64,000 nt of DNA from Pseudomonas fluorescens (GCF_902497855.1 NZ_CABVHU010000002.1:62001-126000), one strand, 5' to 3'; counted from the stretch's first letter, positions 19,776 through 33,609 are shown. Notes: generated from the letters alone by a model not told the origin. Program-made: numbers and translations.

Positions 19776-20299
19776 GCCCGATTCGTTGTGTCTCGATACT
19801 GGTATTCATCGCCGGCCTGGCCGGTTGTGGCGGCGATAATGACGTCAGTGACCTCGATGCCTACATGAACGAAGTGCGCTTGCGAGCGCCGGGCAAGATT
19901 GAACCCACCCCGACATTCCGGTCCTACCCGACATTCACCTACAGCGCCGCCAACCTGAGAAGCCCGTTTTCCAGGCAGGTCAGAATCGATCTGACGGGCC
20001 AGAAACACGGCTCGCGCAACGTCAAGCCCGACCCCGGCCGGGTCAAGCAATACCTCGAAGGTTTCAACATCGAGCAGTTTGAAATGGTCGGCACCCTCTC
20101 CAACGCGACGGGTTCCTTTGCCCTGCTGCGCGGAGCGGGCGGTGTGCATCGGCTGAAAGTCGGCGATTACCTGGGGCGTAACGATGGACGGATCGTCGCC
20201 ATCAGCGGCTCGCAGGTCGATGTGGTCGAAATCGTTCCGGACGGCCAGGGCGCCTGGCTGGAGCGGCCGCGGACCATTCCTTTGAAAGAGCACTCATAG
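19772..20299 (+). CDS. pilP: Type IV pilus assembly lipoprotein PilP
   Basis: Lipoprotein linking the inner-membrane PilNO complex to the PilQ secretin. The 175-residue product has a lipobox LAGC ending at Cys19 and a flexible region with RLRAPGKIEP. A C-terminal beta domain contains LKVGDYLGRNDGRIVAI, which in homologues binds the N0 domain of PilQ. It overlaps the pilO stop by four bases and is followed by pilQ after 10 bases. Confidence 0.95.
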   Translation: MSPIRCVSILVFIAGLAGCGGDNDVSDLDAYMNEVRLRAPGKIEPTPTFRSYPTFTYSAANLRSPFSRQVRIDLTGQKHGSRNVKPDPGRVKQYLEGFNIEQFEMVGTLSNATGSFALLRGAGGVHRLKVGDYLGRNDGRIVAISGSQVDVVEIVPDGQGAWLERPRTIPLKEHS

Positions 20300-20309
20300 T
20301 GGAACTCGA

Positions 20310-22397
20310 ATGATGAACAGGATTTTCTCCACCCTCGGTATTTCGCTATGGATAGCGCTGCTGTCGCCGATGGTACTAGCGGCCAATCTCAAGACGCTGG
20401 ATGTCGCGGCGTTACCGGGAGACCGCGTCGAGTTGAAGTTGTCCTTCGATGGCCCGCCCCCGACGCCCCGTGGTTACACGACGGAATCGCCGGCACGGAT
20501 TGCGCTGGATCTGCCTGGGGTGGTCAGTCAACTGAAGAGCAAGAATCGTGAGCTGGGGGGCGGCAATGCCCGCAGCGCCACGGTGGTGGAGGCCAAGGAC
20601 CGCACGCGGCTGATCATCAACCTGACCCAGTTGACCCCGTATGACGCGCGGGTCGAAGGCAACACGCTGTTCGTGGTGGTCGGGCAAGGCGCCGCGAAGG
20701 CCGCGCCCCGGCCCGCCAGCGCGCCTCGCGCTGCCACTGCAACGCCGGCCCCAGCCCCGGCCAGGACCTATGCGCCGGTGGGCAAGGCCATCCGTGGCGT
20801 GGATTTCCAGCGTGGCACCCAGGGCGAAGGCAATGTGGTCATCGATCTGTCGGACCCCTCCATTGCCCCGGATATTCAGGAGCGCGACGGCAAGATCGTC
20901 CTCGGTTTCGCCAGGACACAACTGCCCGAGCCCTTGCGAGTGCGCCTGGACGTCAAGGATTTCGCTACGCCAGTGCAATTCGTCAATGCCAGCGCCACGG
21001 GCGATCGGGCCACTATCAGCATCGAGCCCAGCGGTGCGTTTGACTATTCGACCTATCAGACCGACAACAAGCTGACGGTCAGCATCCGGCCGATGACCGT
21101 CGACGACCTGCAAAAACGCAACGCCGAGCGTTTCGCCTACACCGGTGAAAAGCTCTCGCTGAATTTCCAGGACATCGACGTGCGCTCGGTGCTGCAACTG
21201 ATCGCCGATTTCACCAACCTCAACCTGGTGGCCAGCGATACGGTGCAGGGCGGCATCACCCTGCGTCTGCAGAACGTGCCGTGGGATCAGGCACTGGACC
21301 TGGTGCTGAAAACCAAAGGCCTGGATAAACGCAAGATCGGCAACGTGCTGCTGGTAGCGCCCGCCGATGAGATCGCCGCGCGCGAACGCCAGGAGCTCGA
21401 GTCGCAAAAGCAGATTGCCGAACTGGCACCTTTGCGCCGCGAGCTGCTGCAGGTCAACTACGCCAAGGCTAAGGACATCGCCGAGCTGTTCAAGTCAGTG
21501 ACCAACAAACAGGCGGAAACGGACGAACGGGGCTCGATCACGGTCGATGAACGCACCAACAACATCATTGCCTACCAGACCCAGGACCGCCTTGACGAGC
21601 TTCGCCGTATCGTTGCGCAACTGGATATTCCGGTACGGCAGGTGATGATCGAGGCGCGAATCGTCGAAGCCAATGTCGACTACGACAAAAGTCTCGGCGT
21701 GCGCTGGGGTGGTTCGGTGCAGAACAAAGGCAACTGGAACACGTCCGGGGTCAGCACCGGCTCGTCGACCACCATCGGTACGCCGGGCAGCACCAGCACC
21801 AACTCGCCGTTCGTCGACCTGGGCACCGCCGGCAATACCTCGGGGCTGGGCATCGCGTTCATCACCGACAACGTGTTGCTGGACCTGGAACTGACCGCGA
21901 TGGAGAAGACCGGCAACGGCGAAATCGTCTCGCAGCCCAAGGTGGTCACGTCCGACAAGGAGACCGCGAAAATCCTCAAGGGCACTGAAATTCCCTATCA
22001 GGAAGCCAGCTCCAGCGGCGCCACATCGGTGTCGTTCAAGGAGGCCTCGCTGTCGCTGGAGGTGACGCCGCAAATCACCCCGGACAACCGGATCATCATG
22101 GAGGTCAAGGTCACCAAGGATGAGCCGGACTACTTGAACAAAGTCCAGGATGTACCGCCGATCAAGAAAAACGAGGTCAATGCCAAGGTACTGGTCAATG
22201 ACGGCGAGACCATCGTGATCGGCGGGGTTTTCTCAAATACTCAAAGCAAGGTTGTAGATAAAGTGCCATTTCTCGGCGATGTGCCGTATCTTGGCCGCCT
22301 TTTCCGGCGTGACGTGGTTTCGGAGAAAAAATCCGAGCTGCTGGTATTTCTCACTCCGCGTATCATGAACAACCAGGCGATTGCTGTGAGTCATTGA
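20310..22397 (+). CDS. pilQ: Type IV pilus secretin PilQ
   Basis: Outer-membrane multimeric channel through which the pilus passes. The 695-residue product has a signal peptide ending at VLAA (about residue 25), two N-terminal AMIN domains (about 28-130 and 150-260) that bind peptidoglycan, an N0 domain ([20 protein letters not shown]), N1 domain(s), and the C-terminal secretin core with the [17 protein letters not shown] signature near residue 630. The gene looks complete. Confidence 0.96.
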   Translation: MMNRIFSTLGISLWIALLSPMVLAANLKTLDVAALPGDRVELKLSFDGPPPTPRGYTTESPARIALDLPGVVSQLKSKNRELGGGNARSATVVEAKDRTRLIINLTQLTPYDARVEGNTLFVVVGQGAAKAAPRPASAPRAATATPAPAPARTYAPVGKAIRGVDFQRGTQGEGNVVIDLSDPSIAPDIQERDGKIVLGFARTQLPEPLRVRLDVKDFATPVQFVNASATGDRATISIEPSGAFDYSTYQTDNKLTVSIRPMTVDDLQKRNAERFAYTGEKLSLNFQDIDVRSVLQLIADFTNLNLVASDTVQGGITLRLQNVPWDQALDLVLKTKGLDKRKIGNVLLVAPADEIAARERQELESQKQIAELAPLRRELLQVNYAKAKDIAELFKSVTNKQAETDERGSITVDERTNNIIAYQTQDRLDELRRIVAQLDIPVRQVMIEARIVEANVDYDKSLGVRWGGSVQNKGNWNTSGVSTGSSTTIGTPGSTSTNSPFVDLGTAGNTSGLGIAFITDNVLLDLELTAMEKTGNGEIVSQPKVVTSDKETAKILKGTEIPYQEASSSGATSVSFKEASLSLEVTPQITPDNRIIMEVKVTKDEPDYLNKVQDVPPIKKNEVNAKVLVNDGETIVIGGVFSNTQSKVVDKVPFLGDVPYLGRLFRRDVVSEKKSELLVFLTPRIMNNQAIAVSH

Positions 22398-22401
22398 TTC
22401 T

Positions 22402-22920
22402 GTGCGAAATTTGATTCTTGTTGGACCGATGGGGGCTGGAAAAAGCACCATCGGCCGTTTGCTGGCCAAAGAGCTGCGCCTGCCGTTCAAGGATTCCGAT
22501 AAGGAAATTGAATTGCGCACGGGCGCCAATATCCCGTGGATTTTCGATAAGGAAGGCGAACCGGGCTTTCGTGACCGCGAGCAGGCGATGATTGCCGAGC
22601 TGTGCGGCTGCGATGGCGTGGTGCTGGCGACCGGTGGCGGTGCGGTGATGCGCGAAGCCAATCGTCGGGCGCTGCATGCCGGTGGTCGGGTGGTTTACCT
22701 GCACGCCTCCGTCGAGCAGCAAGTCGGTCGCACCTCGCGTGACCGCAATCGGCCACTGCTGCGTACTGCCGATCCGGCCAAGACCCTTCGGGACCTGCTG
22801 GCGATTCGCGATCCGCTCTATAGGGAAATCGCCGATCTGGTGGTGGAAACCGATGAGCGACCGCCGCGAATGGTGGTGCTGGATATTCTCGAGCGCTTGC
22901 AACAGCTGCCTCCCCGTTAA
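22402..22920 (+). CDS. aroK: Shikimate kinase
   Basis: Phosphorylates shikimate at the 3-hydroxyl in the aromatic pathway. 172 residues from a GTG start four bases after the pilQ stop. The P-loop GPMGAGKS is at residues 8-15, shikimate-binding Asp and Arg occur in [13 protein letters not shown], and the second shikimate-binding element is ATGGGAVMR. The close spacing to pilQ implies transcription as part of the pil-aro-damX operon. Confidence 0.96.
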   Translation: MRNLILVGPMGAGKSTIGRLLAKELRLPFKDSDKEIELRTGANIPWIFDKEGEPGFRDREQAMIAELCGCDGVVLATGGGAVMREANRRALHAGGRVVYLHASVEQQVGRTSRDRNRPLLRTADPAKTLRDLLAIRDPLYREIADLVVETDERPPRMVVLDILERLQQLPPR

Positions 22921-23071
22921 AGGGCAGCGCGAAATGCGCTATCCTCGGGCGCTGTCATGGCCGCTCAAGGGGTGTGGCGCATGGCTACCGAACGGCGTCA
23001 CACCAGCAGACGCCGTAGACATTGGTTAACTCAAGGCAGGACGCCTGATTCCATCTTTACTGTGGGGACAC

Positions 23072-24172
23072 ATGCAGACACTCAAGGTCGATCTAGGCGA
23101 GCGCAGCTACCCGATTCATATTGGCGAAGGTTTGTTGGATCAGCCTGAGCTGCTGGCCCCGCATATCCGCGGACGGCAAGTGGCGGTTATCTCCAACGAG
23201 ACCGTTGCGCCGCTCTATCTCGAGCGTCTGACCCGCAGCCTCGCACCGTTCTCGGTCATCTCCGTGGTACTGCCCGACGGCGAAGCCTTCAAGACCTGGG
23301 AAACCCTGCAGCTTATCTTCGACGGCCTGCTGACCGCACGCCACGACCGTCGCACCACGGTGATTGCCCTCGGTGGCGGCGTCATTGGTGACATGGCCGG
23401 TTTTGCTGCCGCCTGCTACCAGCGCGGCGTCGATTTCATCCAGGTCCCGACCACGTTGCTGTCGCAAGTCGACTCGTCGGTGGGCGGCAAGACCGGGATC
23501 AATCATCCGCTGGGCAAGAACATGGTCGGCGCCTTCTATCAGCCGAACGTGGTGCTGATCGATACCGCCACCCTCAATACCCTGCCAGCCCGCGAGCTGT
23601 CCGCCGGGCTGGCGGAAGTCATCAAATACGGGCTGATCTGCGACGAGCCGTTCCTGACCTGGCTCGAAGAAAACGTCGATCGCCTGCGCGCCCTGGATCA
23701 GGTCGCCCTGACCTACGCCATCGAGCGTTCCTGCGCGGCCAAGGCGGCAGTGGTCGGTGCCGACGAGAAGGAAACAGGCGTTCGTGCCACGTTGAACCTG
23801 GGCCACACCTTCGGTCACGCCATCGAAACCCATATGGGCTATGGTGTCTGGCTGCATGGTGAGGCAGTCGCTGCTGGCACCGTAATGGCTTTGCACATGT
23901 CCGCACTGTTGGGCTGGATCAGCGAGCAGGAGCGCGATCGCGGCATCCGCCTGTTCCAGCGCGCCGGCCTGCCGGTCATCCCGCCTGAAGAAATGACTGA
24001 AGCCGATTTTCTCGAACACATGGCAATTGACAAGAAAGTGATCGACGGTCGTTTGCGCCTGGTGCTGCTGCGCCACATGGGCGAAGCGGTGGTGACCGAC
24101 GATTATCCGAAAGAGGTTCTACAGGCCACGCTGGGAGCGGATTACCGTGCCCTGGCTCAGCTTAAAGGTTAA
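23072..24172 (+). CDS. aroB: 3-dehydroquinate synthase
   Basis: NAD- and metal-dependent enzyme converting DAHP to 3-dehydroquinate, the second shikimate-pathway step. 366 residues, family length. Signatures: [15 protein letters not shown] (NAD binding), [19 protein letters not shown], and metal ligands in the [12 protein letters not shown] segment. It follows aroK after 151 bases without another gene; the start is preceded by GTGGGGACAC. Confidence 0.97.
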   Translation: MQTLKVDLGERSYPIHIGEGLLDQPELLAPHIRGRQVAVISNETVAPLYLERLTRSLAPFSVISVVLPDGEAFKTWETLQLIFDGLLTARHDRRTTVIALGGGVIGDMAGFAAACYQRGVDFIQVPTTLLSQVDSSVGGKTGINHPLGKNMVGAFYQPNVVLIDTATLNTLPARELSAGLAEVIKYGLICDEPFLTWLEENVDRLRALDQVALTYAIERSCAAKAAVVGADEKETGVRATLNLGHTFGHAIETHMGYGVWLHGEAVAAGTVMALHMSALLGWISEQERDRGIRLFQRAGLPVIPPEEMTEADFLEHMAIDKKVIDGRLRLVLLRHMGEAVVTDDYPKEVLQATLGADYRALAQLKG

Positions 24173-24182
24173 TAAGATCCCG

Positions 24183-25772
24183 ATGACTAGTTTGCATGCC
24201 GACGAGGCGTTCCTCGGCCATTACCAGTTGAGCCATGACCCTTTCGCTCCACGGGTGCCTGGCTTCAAATTTTTCCCTGCCCAGCGCAAGCCGGTGCTGG
24301 GACAGCTGCATCACCTTGCACGTTATAGCCAGATGCTGCTGGTGGTCACCGGCCCGCAAGGCAGTGGCAAGACCCTGTTGCGTCAGGCCCTGGTGGCCAG
24401 TACCAACAAGCAGACGGTGCAGAGTGTGGTGGTTTCCGCCCGTGGTGCCGGTGATGCGACCGGCGTGCTGCAGCAGGTGGCTCAGGCGCTGAACGTCGCG
24501 CAGCCGGAGATCGGTGCGATTCTGGCTCAAGTGGTGCAACTGGCGCTCACGGGGCAGGAAGTCTACCTGCTGGTGGATGATGCCGAGCAGCTCGACGAGT
24601 CCGCGCTGGAGGCCTTGATGGCCCTGGCCGCGGGTGCGCCGGAAGGGCGCCCTCATGTGTTCCTGTTCGGCGAGTCCTCGCTGATTGCGCAGCTTGATGC
24701 ATTGACCCTTGAGGAAGAGCGTTTCCACGTCATCGAGTTGCAGCCGTACTCCGAAGAAGAAACCCGGGAATATATGGATCAGCGGCTCGAGGGTGCTGGC
24801 CGCGGTATCGAACTTTTCACCGCAAAACAGATCTCTGATATTCACGAAAGCTCCGACGGTTGGCCTGGCACCATCAACCAGGTTGCCCGCGATGCAATGA
24901 TCGAAGCCATGATTGCCAGCCGCTCAGCGGTCAAGCGTCCAACTATGGGGTTCAATATGCCGAAGAAACACGTATTGGCGATATCCGCCGTCGTCGTGGT
25001 CGCGGTGGCCGCCGCCTGGCTGATGCCGGGTCGCAGTAAAGCACCGACTACCGGCGCACCTGCCAACGAGCAGGCGCAACTGCAGCCCGGTCAGGGCGCG
25101 CCGCAAACTGATGGCAGCGCTCCGGCCATGGAGTTCAACGGTAATTCGCAACCGATGCCGTTACCACTGGTCGGCAACTCGCAACCGGTCATGCGCGGCC
25201 CCCTGGCCGAAGCGGCCGGCGGCATCACCGAAGGCGACGACGGCGTGCCGGTAGAGGGTTCCAGCGCTACGCCGCCGACCGTGACCACGACTGCACCGCC
25301 TGCGGGTTTCCAGCCAGGTCCGGCGCCGACATCGGCGGCCAAGCCAACACCTGCTCCGACTCAAGTCGCGACGGCCAAGCCTGCCCCGGCGCCTGTTGCG
25401 AAACCGGCCCCAGTGCCAGCCAAGCCAGTTGCCGCTGCACCGGCCAAGCCTGCCGAGAAGCCAGTCACCGTGGCCAAAGCCGCGGGTGGCACCTGGTACG
25501 CAGGACAAGCGCCGGGCAACTACGTAGTGCAGATCCTCGGCACCAGCTCCGAAGCGTCCGCGCAAAACTTCGTGAAAGAGCAGGGCGGCGAGTACCGTTA
25601 TTTCAAGAAAGTGCTCAACGGCAAGCCGCTTTACGTCATCACCTATGGTAGCTTCGCCAACCGCGATGCAGCCCTTAGCGCCATCAAGGCCTTGCCAGCG
25701 AAGGTTCAGGCTGGTAAACCTTGGCCTCGCACTGTCGCCAGCGTCCAACAGGAACTGGCAGCAACTCGCTGA
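24183..25772 (+). CDS. damX: DamX-like SPOR/AAA membrane protein
   Basis: 529 residues from ATG 24183; the frame could begin at 24147 inside aroB, but MTSLHADEAFLGHYQLSHDP is the usual N terminus. An ExeA-type ATPase-like domain occupies about residues 15-250, with Walker A GPQGSGKT and a Walker B-like LLVDDAEQLDES. One membrane segment follows (HVLAISAVVVVAVAAAWLM), then a Pro/Ala-rich periplasmic linker and a C-terminal SPOR domain (YVVQILGTSSEASAQNF). SPOR proteins gather at the division septum. Position after aroB is conserved in gammaproteobacteria. Confidence 0.9.
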   Translation: MTSLHADEAFLGHYQLSHDPFAPRVPGFKFFPAQRKPVLGQLHHLARYSQMLLVVTGPQGSGKTLLRQALVASTNKQTVQSVVVSARGAGDATGVLQQVAQALNVAQPEIGAILAQVVQLALTGQEVYLLVDDAEQLDESALEALMALAAGAPEGRPHVFLFGESSLIAQLDALTLEEERFHVIELQPYSEEETREYMDQRLEGAGRGIELFTAKQISDIHESSDGWPGTINQVARDAMIEAMIASRSAVKRPTMGFNMPKKHVLAISAVVVVAVAAAWLMPGRSKAPTTGAPANEQAQLQPGQGAPQTDGSAPAMEFNGNSQPMPLPLVGNSQPVMRGPLAEAAGGITEGDDGVPVEGSSATPPTVTTTAPPAGFQPGPAPTSAAKPTPAPTQVATAKPAPAPVAKPAPVPAKPVAAAPAKPAEKPVTVAKAAGGTWYAGQAPGNYVVQILGTSSEASAQNFVKEQGGEYRYFKKVLNGKPLYVITYGSFANRDAALSAIKALPAKVQAGKPWPRTVASVQQELAATR

Positions 25773-26122
25773 AGATTCGGCGGCCTTACCCAGGCCGCCT
25801 CTCCAGGCACCTCAAAATTTCCGCAAGTGCATGCCGCCTCTTCAGGCCGCGTGCCTTGTGGTGTCTGCGTCACAGTAGTCTTTGAGTCGTAGCGGTCAAC
25901 ATTAAAAATGTTTTGACTAGCACAGTAGATAGCTTTAAACCTTTCACAAATGCGACATAGATTTGCGACATTTCGTCGCCAAATTTGTGAGGCCAAGTGT
26001 CGGTGTGTACAATGACCTCCCTTTTGCCCCCGCAAAGCTGGCGTACGTCCGGCGCGGATGGCAAGTGGTTGAATTGAAAAGAAATTTGCCCTGATAAGGG
26101 GCAGCCTGGTGAGAAAGTGTCT
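25773..26122. other. damX-gltB intergenic region (350 bases)
   Basis: No gene is seen. The interval begins with a possible weak damX terminator (GGCGGCC, loop, GGCCGCC at 25777-25799, without a good T-run). It is AT-rich in the middle (about 25880-25990) and carries the gltB promoter at 25985-26013. Confidence 0.6.
25985..26013 (+). promoter_or_regulatory. Probable sigma-70 promoter of gltBD
   Basis: TTGTGA at 25985-25990 and TACAAT at 26008-26013 are separated by exactly 17 bases, about 110 bases before the gltB start. The AT-rich tract just upstream could act as an UP element. Confidence 0.6.
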
Positions 26123-29100
26123 ATGAAAGCAGGTCTGTACCAACCAGATGAATTCAAGGATAACTGCGGTTTCGGCCTGATAGCCCATATGCAGGGCGAG
26201 CCCAGTCATACCCTTTTGCAAACGGCCGTCGAGGCCCTGACCTGCATGACCCACCGCGGTGGGATCAACGCCGACGGCAAGACCGGTGACGGTTGCGGTC
26301 TGCTGATTCAGAAGCCGGACGTGTTCCTGCGAGCCATCGCCCAGGAAACGTTCGGCGTCGCACTGCCCAAGCAATATGCCGTGGGTATGGTGTTCTTCAA
26401 CCAGGACCCGGTCAAAGCCGAAGCCGCTCGCGAGAACATGAACCGCGAGATCCTGGCGGTCGGCTTGCAGTTAATTGGCTGGCGCAAAGTGCCGATCGAC
26501 ACCAGCGTCCTCGGCCGCCTGGCCCTTGAGCGCCTGCCGCAGATCGAGCAGGTGTACATTGGCGGCGAAGGCCTGAGCGACCAGGACATGGCGATCAAGC
26601 TGTTCAGCGCCCGTCGTCGTTCGTCCGTGGCCAACGCCGCCGACGTCGATCACTACATCTGCAGCTTTTCCCACAAGACCATCATTTACAAAGGCCTGAT
26701 GATGCCGGCGGATTTGACCGCCTTCTATCCAGACCTCAGCGACCAGCGCCTGCAAACCTCGATTTGCGTGTTCCACCAGCGCTTCTCCACCAACACCCTG
26801 CCGAAATGGCCGCTGGCCCAGCCGTTCCGCTTTCTCGCCCACAACGGCGAGATCAACACCATCACCGGCAACCGCAACTGGGCCGTGGCCCGTCGCACCA
26901 AGTTCACCAACGATCTGATGGATCTGGAAGAACTCGGCCCGCTGGTGAACCGCGTAGGTTCCGACTCCTCCAGCATGGACAATATGCTCGAGCTGATGGT
27001 CACCGGTGGCATCGACCTGTTCCGCGGCGTGCGGATGATCATTCCGCCGGCGTGGCAGAACGTCGAAACCATGGACCCGGACCTGCGGGCGTTCTACGAA
27101 TACAACTCGATGCACATGGAACCGTGGGACGGCCCGGCCGGCGTGGTAATGACCGACGGTCGCTACGCGGTGTGCCTGCTCGACCGTAACGGTCTGCGTC
27201 CGGCGCGCTGGGTCACCACCAAGAACGGCTTCATCACCCTGGCCTCGGAAATCGGTGTCTGGAACTACCAGCCTGAGGACGTGATCGCCAAGGGCCGCGT
27301 CGGCCCGGGCCAGATCTTTGCCGTGGACACCGAAACCGGTCAGATCCTCGACACCGATGCCATCGACAATCGCCTGAAGTCCCGTCACCCGTACAAGCAA
27401 TGGCTGCGCAAGAACGCCCTGCGCATCCAGGCGACCATGGAAGACAACGACCACGGTTCGGCCTTCTACGACGTCGACCAGCTCAAGCAGTACATGAAGA
27501 TGTACCAGGTCACGTTCGAAGAGCGTGATCAGGTGCTGCGTCCGCTCGGCGAGCAAGGCTACGAAGCGGTCGGCTCGATGGGCGACGATACGCCGATGGC
27601 CGTGCTGTCCCAGCGCGTGCGCACGCCGTACGACTATTTCCGCCAGCAGTTCGCGCAGGTGACCAACCCGCCGATCGACCCGCTGCGTGAAGCCATCGTC
27701 ATGTCGCTGGAGATCTGCCTCGGTGCCGAGCGCAACATCTTCCAGGAGTCGCCGGAACACGCCTCGCGCGTGATCCTCAGCTCGCCGGTCATTTCCCCGG
27801 CCAAGTGGCGCTCGCTGATGAACCTCGATCGCCCGGGCTTCGAGCGCCAGATCATCGATCTCAACTACGACGAGAGCGTCGGCCTCGAAGCCGCGGTGCG
27901 CAATGTCGCCGATCAGGCTGAAGAAGCCGTTCGCGCCGGCCGTACCCTGATCGTGCTGAGTGACCGTCACATCGCCCCTGGCAAGTTGCCGATCCACGCT
28001 TCCCTGGCCACCGGCGCGGTGCACCATCGCCTGACTGAAAAAGGCCTGCGTTGCGACTCCAACATCCTGGTGGAAACCGCAACCGCTCGTGATCCGCACC
28101 ACTTCGCGGTGTTGATCGGTTTCGGCGCCTCGGCGGTCTACCCGTTCCTGGCCTACGAAGTGCTGGGCGACCTGATCCGCACCGGCGAAGTGTTGGGCGA
28201 CCTTTATGAGGTGTTCAAGAACTACCGTAAAGGCATCACCAAAGGCCTGCTGAAAATCCTGTCGAAGATGGGCATTTCCACCATCGCCTCGTACCGTGGT
28301 GCTCAGCTGTTCGAAGCGATCGGCCTGTCCGAGGAAGTCTGCGACCTGAGCTTCCGTGGTGTGCCAAGCCGCATCAAGGGCGCACGTTTCGTCGACATCG
28401 AAGCCGAGCAGAAAGCCCTGGCGGCCGAAGCCTGGAGTCCGCGCAAGCCGATCCAGCAAGGCGGCCTGCTGAAGTTCGTCCACGGTGGTGAATATCACGC
28501 CTACAACCCGGACGTGGTCAACACCCTGCAAGCCGCTGTGCAGCAGGGCGACTACGGCAAGTTCAAGGAATACACGGCGCTGGTGGATAACCGCCCGGTG
28601 TCGATGATCCGCGATCTGTTCAAGGTCAAGACCCTCGATACGCCGTTGGACATCAACGAAGTCGAGCCGCTGGAATCGGTGCTCAAGCGCTTTGACTCGG
28701 CGGGCATCTCCCTTGGCGCCCTGTCGCCGGAAGCCCACGAAGCCCTGGCTGAAGCCATGAACCGCCTTGGTGCGCGTTCCAACTCCGGTGAAGGCGGCGA
28801 AGACCCGGCGCGCTACGGCACCATCAAAAGCTCGAAAATCAAGCAAGTCGCGACCGGCCGTTTCGGGGTGACCCCGGAATACCTGGTCAACGCTGAAGTG
28901 CTGCAGATCAAGGTCGCCCAGGGTGCCAAGCCTGGCGAAGGTGGTCAGTTGCCAGGCGGCAAGGTCAACGGTCTGATCGCCAAGCTGCGTTACGCAGTGC
29001 CGGGCGTGACCCTGATTTCGCCACCGCCGCACCATGACATCTACTCGATCGAAGACTTGTCGCAGCTGATTTTCGACCTGAAACAAGTCAACCCGAAGGC

Positions 29101-30568
29101 GCTGGTCTCGGTGAAACTGGTGGCAGAAGCGGGCGTCGGCACCATCGCCGCCGGCGTGGCCAAGGCTTATGCGGACTTGATCACCATCTCCGGCTACGAC
29201 GGCGGCACCGGTGCATCGCCGCTGACCTCGATCAAATACGCGGGCGCTCCGTGGGAACTCGGCCTGGCCGAAACCCACCAGACCCTGCGCGGCAACGACC
29301 TGCGCGGCAAAGTGCGGGTGCAGACCGACGGCGGCCTGAAAACCGGCCTCGACGTGATCAAGGCAGCGATTCTCGGCGCTGAAAGCTTCGGCTTCGGCAC
29401 CGCGCCAATGATCGCGCTGGGTTGCAAATACCTGCGTATCTGCCACCTGAACAACTGCGCTACCGGCGTCGCGACTCAGAACGAGAAGCTGCGCAAGGAT
29501 CACTACATCGGTACCGTCGACATGGTGGTGAATTTCTTCACCTACGTCGCCGAAGAAACCCGTGAGTGGCTGGCCAAGCTGGGCGTGCGCTCCCTCGAAG
29601 AACTGATCGGTCGTACCGACCTGCTGGAAATCCTCGAAGGCCAGACCGCCAAGCAGAATCACCTGGACCTGACCCCGCTGCTCGGCAGCGATCACATCCC
29701 GGCAGACAAGCCCCAGTTCTGCCAGGTCGACCGCAACCCGCCGTTCGACAAAGGCCTGCTGGCAGAGAAAATGGTCGACCTGGCCACGTCGGCCATCAAC
29801 GACATGAGCGGCGCCGATTTCGCCCTGGATATCTGCAACTGCGACCGTTCCATCGGTGCGCGGATCTCCGGTGAAATCGCGCGCAAATACGGCAACCAGG
29901 GCATGGCCAGCGCGCCGATCACCTTCCGCTTCAACGGGACGGCCGGTCAGAGCTTTGGTGTGTGGAACGCCGGCGGCTTGAATATGTACCTGGAAGGCGA
30001 TGCCAACGACTACGTCGGCAAAGGCATGACCGGCGGCAAACTGGTCATCGTTCCGCCCAAGGGTAGCGTGTACAAGACTCAGGACAGTGCCATCATCGGC
30101 AACACCTGCCTGTACGGCGCCACCGGTGGCAAGCTGTTCGCCGCCGGGACCGCGGGTGAGCGCTTCGCAGTACGCAACTCCGGTGCCCACACCGTGGTTG
30201 AAGGCACTGGCGATCACTGCTGCGAATACATGACCGGTGGTTTCGTCTGCGTCCTGGGCAAGACCGGTTACAACTTCGGCTCAGGCATGACCGGCGGATT
30301 CGCCTATGTGCTCGACCAGGACAACAGCTTCGTTGACCGGGTCAACCACGAACTGGTGGAAATCCAGCGGATCAGCGGTGAGGCGATGGAAGCCTATCGC
30401 AGCCACCTGCAACGCGTGCTGAACGAATACGTCGAGGAAACCGACAGCGAGTGGGGTCGTAACCTCGCTGAAAACCTCGATGACTATCTGCGTCGTTTCT
30501 GGCTGGTCAAGCCCAAGGCTGCCAACCTGAAATCGTTGCTTTCCAGCACCCGTGCCAACCCGCAGTGA
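26123..30568 (+). CDS. gltB: Glutamate synthase (NADPH) large subunit
   Basis: Large subunit of GOGAT, which forms two glutamates from glutamine and 2-oxoglutarate in ammonia assimilation. 1481 residues from ATG 26123 (a GTG two codons earlier is possible). Cys15, following a 14-residue propeptide, is the amidotransferase nucleophile exposed after cleavage (CGFGLIAH). The class II glutaminase domain spans about 15-420, a central domain follows, then the FMN-binding synthase domain with [19 protein letters not shown], the 3Fe-4S cysteines in [12 protein letters not shown], and the C-terminal beta-helix GXGXG repeats ([17 protein letters not shown]). Confidence 0.98.
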   Translation: MKAGLYQPDEFKDNCGFGLIAHMQGEPSHTLLQTAVEALTCMTHRGGINADGKTGDGCGLLIQKPDVFLRAIAQETFGVALPKQYAVGMVFFNQDPVKAEAARENMNREILAVGLQLIGWRKVPIDTSVLGRLALERLPQIEQVYIGGEGLSDQDMAIKLFSARRRSSVANAADVDHYICSFSHKTIIYKGLMMPADLTAFYPDLSDQRLQTSICVFHQRFSTNTLPKWPLAQPFRFLAHNGEINTITGNRNWAVARRTKFTNDLMDLEELGPLVNRVGSDSSSMDNMLELMVTGGIDLFRGVRMIIPPAWQNVETMDPDLRAFYEYNSMHMEPWDGPAGVVMTDGRYAVCLLDRNGLRPARWVTTKNGFITLASEIGVWNYQPEDVIAKGRVGPGQIFAVDTETGQILDTDAIDNRLKSRHPYKQWLRKNALRIQATMEDNDHGSAFYDVDQLKQYMKMYQVTFEERDQVLRPLGEQGYEAVGSMGDDTPMAVLSQRVRTPYDYFRQQFAQVTNPPIDPLREAIVMSLEICLGAERNIFQESPEHASRVILSSPVISPAKWRSLMNLDRPGFERQIIDLNYDESVGLEAAVRNVADQAEEAVRAGRTLIVLSDRHIAPGKLPIHASLATGAVHHRLTEKGLRCDSNILVETATARDPHHFAVLIGFGASAVYPFLAYEVLGDLIRTGEVLGDLYEVFKNYRKGITKGLLKILSKMGISTIASYRGAQLFEAIGLSEEVCDLSFRGVPSRIKGARFVDIEAEQKALAAEAWSPRKPIQQGGLLKFVHGGEYHAYNPDVVNTLQAAVQQGDYGKFKEYTALVDNRPVSMIRDLFKVKTLDTPLDINEVEPLESVLKRFDSAGISLGALSPEAHEALAEAMNRLGARSNSGEGGEDPARYGTIKSSKIKQVATGRFGVTPEYLVNAEVLQIKVAQGAKPGEGGQLPGGKVNGLIAKLRYAVPGVTLISPPPHHDIYSIEDLSQLIFDLKQVNPKALVSVKLVAEAGVGTIAAGVAKAYADLITISGYDGGTGASPLTSIKYAGAPWELGLAETHQTLRGNDLRGKVRVQTDGGLKTGLDVIKAAILGAESFGFGTAPMIALGCKYLRICHLNNCATGVATQNEKLRKDHYIGTVDMVVNFFTYVAEETREWLAKLGVRSLEELIGRTDLLEILEGQTAKQNHLDLTPLLGSDHIPADKPQFCQVDRNPPFDKGLLAEKMVDLATSAINDMSGADFALDICNCDRSIGARISGEIARKYGNQGMASAPITFRFNGTAGQSFGVWNAGGLNMYLEGDANDYVGKGMTGGKLVIVPPKGSVYKTQDSAIIGNTCLYGATGGKLFAAGTAGERFAVRNSGAHTVVEGTGDHCCEYMTGGFVCVLGKTGYNFGSGMTGGFAYVLDQDNSFVDRVNHELVEIQRISGEAMEAYRSHLQRVLNEYVEETDSEWGRNLAENLDDYLRRFWLVKPKAANLKSLLSSTRANPQ

Positions 30569-32020
<1,452 letters not shown>

Positions 32021-32044
32021 ACCCGCTTGATCAGCGTCGCTCCA

Positions 32045-32109
32045 TTCGCGGGCAAGCCTCGCTCCTACAGGGATCACATAACCCTGTAGGAGCGAGGCTT
32101 GCCCGCGAA
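32045..32109. repeat. REPIN, short-spaced pair
   Basis: TTCGCGGGCAAGCCTCGCTC plus CTACA and its exact inverse are separated by about 15 bases, just after gltD. The arm type is the same as at 2191-2280. The rest of the 226-base gltD-hemE interval shows no gene and no convincing promoter boxes. Confidence 0.9.
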
Positions 32110-32246
32110 GAGGCCGGCCGAATCAACGCAGAATTAGCCGATGTAACCCGCGACAAATTGACCCGATAGACAAAAGGCTGACCTGCAACCGTGCCTTTTG
32201 CGTCGCGCTCTGAGAAAATGCCCGCACTTTTTTTCCGGATGCCGAC

Positions 32247-33314
32247 ATGACTGCCCTGAAGAACGACCGTTTCCTTCGCGCCCTGCTCAAGCAACCCGTA
32301 GACGTCACACCTGTGTGGATGATGCGTCAGGCCGGTCGCTACCTGCCTGAATACCGCGCCAGCCGTGCCAAGGCCGGCGACTTCATGAGCCTGTGCATGA
32401 ACCCGGCGTTCGCTTGCGAAGTCACCATGCAGCCGCTCGACCGCTACCCACAACTGGACGCGGCGATCCTCTTCTCCGACATCCTCACCATCCCGGACGC
32501 CATGGGCCAAGGCCTGTACTTCGAAACCGGCGAAGGTCCGCGCTTCAGGAAAGTCGTCAGCACGATGGCCGACATCGAAGCCCTGCCGATCCCTGATCCG
32601 CACAAAGACCTCGGCTATGTCATGGACGCGGTCAGCACTATCCGCCGCGAACTGAACGGCCGCGTGCCGCTGATCGGCTTTGCCGGCAGCCCATGGACCC
32701 TGGCCACCTACATGGTCGAAGGCGGCTCGTCGAAAGACTACCGCAAGACCAAAACCATGCTCTACGACAACCCGCAAGCCTTGCACCTGCTGCTGGACAA
32801 ACTCGCGCAGACGGTCACCAGCTACCTCAACGGCCAGATCATGGCCGGCGCGCAAGCGGTGCAAATCTTCGACAGCTGGGGTGGCAGCCTTTCGGCGGCG
32901 GCGTACCAGGAGTTCTCCCTGGCCTACATGCGCAAAATCGTCAGCGGCCTGATCCGCGAACACGAAGGGCGCAAGGTGCCGGTCATCCTGTTCACCAAGA
33001 ACGGCGGCCTGTGGCTGGAAAGCATCGCCGACGCTGGCGCCGATGCGCTGGGGCTGGACTGGACGTGCGACATCGGCAGCGCCCGTGATCGTGTCGGCAG
33101 CAAAGTCGCCCTGCAAGGCAACATGGACCCGACCGTGCTCTACGCCAAGCCTGAAGCCATTCGTACTGAAGTCGGGCGGATTCTCGCCAGCTACGGCAAG
33201 GGCAGCGGCCACGTGTTCAACCTCGGTCATGGCATCACGCCGGAAGTCGATCCGGAACACGCCGGTGCGTTCTTGCGCGCGGTGCATGAGTTGTCGGCGC
33301 ACTATCACGAATAA
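32247..33314 (+). CDS. hemE: Uroporphyrinogen decarboxylase
   Basis: Removes four carboxyl groups from uroporphyrinogen III to give coproporphyrinogen III in haem biosynthesis. 355 residues, family length. The N-terminal signature [20 protein letters not shown], the [14 protein letters not shown] segment with the substrate-binding Asp, [17 protein letters not shown], and the C-terminal [15 protein letters not shown] signature are all present. A strong terminator follows, so the gene ends its transcription unit. Confidence 0.98.
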   Translation: MTALKNDRFLRALLKQPVDVTPVWMMRQAGRYLPEYRASRAKAGDFMSLCMNPAFACEVTMQPLDRYPQLDAAILFSDILTIPDAMGQGLYFETGEGPRFRKVVSTMADIEALPIPDPHKDLGYVMDAVSTIRRELNGRVPLIGFAGSPWTLATYMVEGGSSKDYRKTKTMLYDNPQALHLLLDKLAQTVTSYLNGQIMAGAQAVQIFDSWGGSLSAAAYQEFSLAYMRKIVSGLIREHEGRKVPVILFTKNGGLWLESIADAGADALGLDWTCDIGSARDRVGSKVALQGNMDPTVLYAKPEAIRTEVGRILASYGKGSGHVFNLGHGITPEVDPEHAGAFLRAVHELSAHYHE

Positions 33315-33332
33315 CGGTAACTGACGTTATTT

Positions 33333-33369
33333 AAAAGCCTGTCCGGACCTGTGCCGGACAGGCTTTTTT
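33333..33369 (+). terminator. hemE terminator
   Basis: AAAAGCCTGTCCGG and CCGGACAGGCTTTT form a perfect 14-bp stem with a short loop, followed by a T-run, 18 bases after the hemE stop. Confidence 0.92.
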
Positions 33370-33609
33370 GTGCGCTGTTGAAATGATTCCTACCTGGAGT
33401 GCTGCTGTCCGTAAGAATGTTTTCGCTTTGTATCAGATAGATGAATACAGAGACCTTTCCCGCGCCATGTGAAGAATTGCCCTACATAGAAATTACCTCC
33501 ATCCCAGTAAGGTTCCAGCCCCGAGCCCGGTGCAGTCAGCGCTGAGCGATATCGCATCCATTGGCGTTGTACGTGCGCCTTAACATCGATAAGTAGTCTG
33601 GAATCCATC

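Noticed and set aside
26471..30217. A 1248-codon open frame on the minus strand opposite gltB
   Set aside because: It lies fully inside gltB, has no recognisable domain, and arises from strong GC bias at third codon positions. gltB itself is unambiguous.
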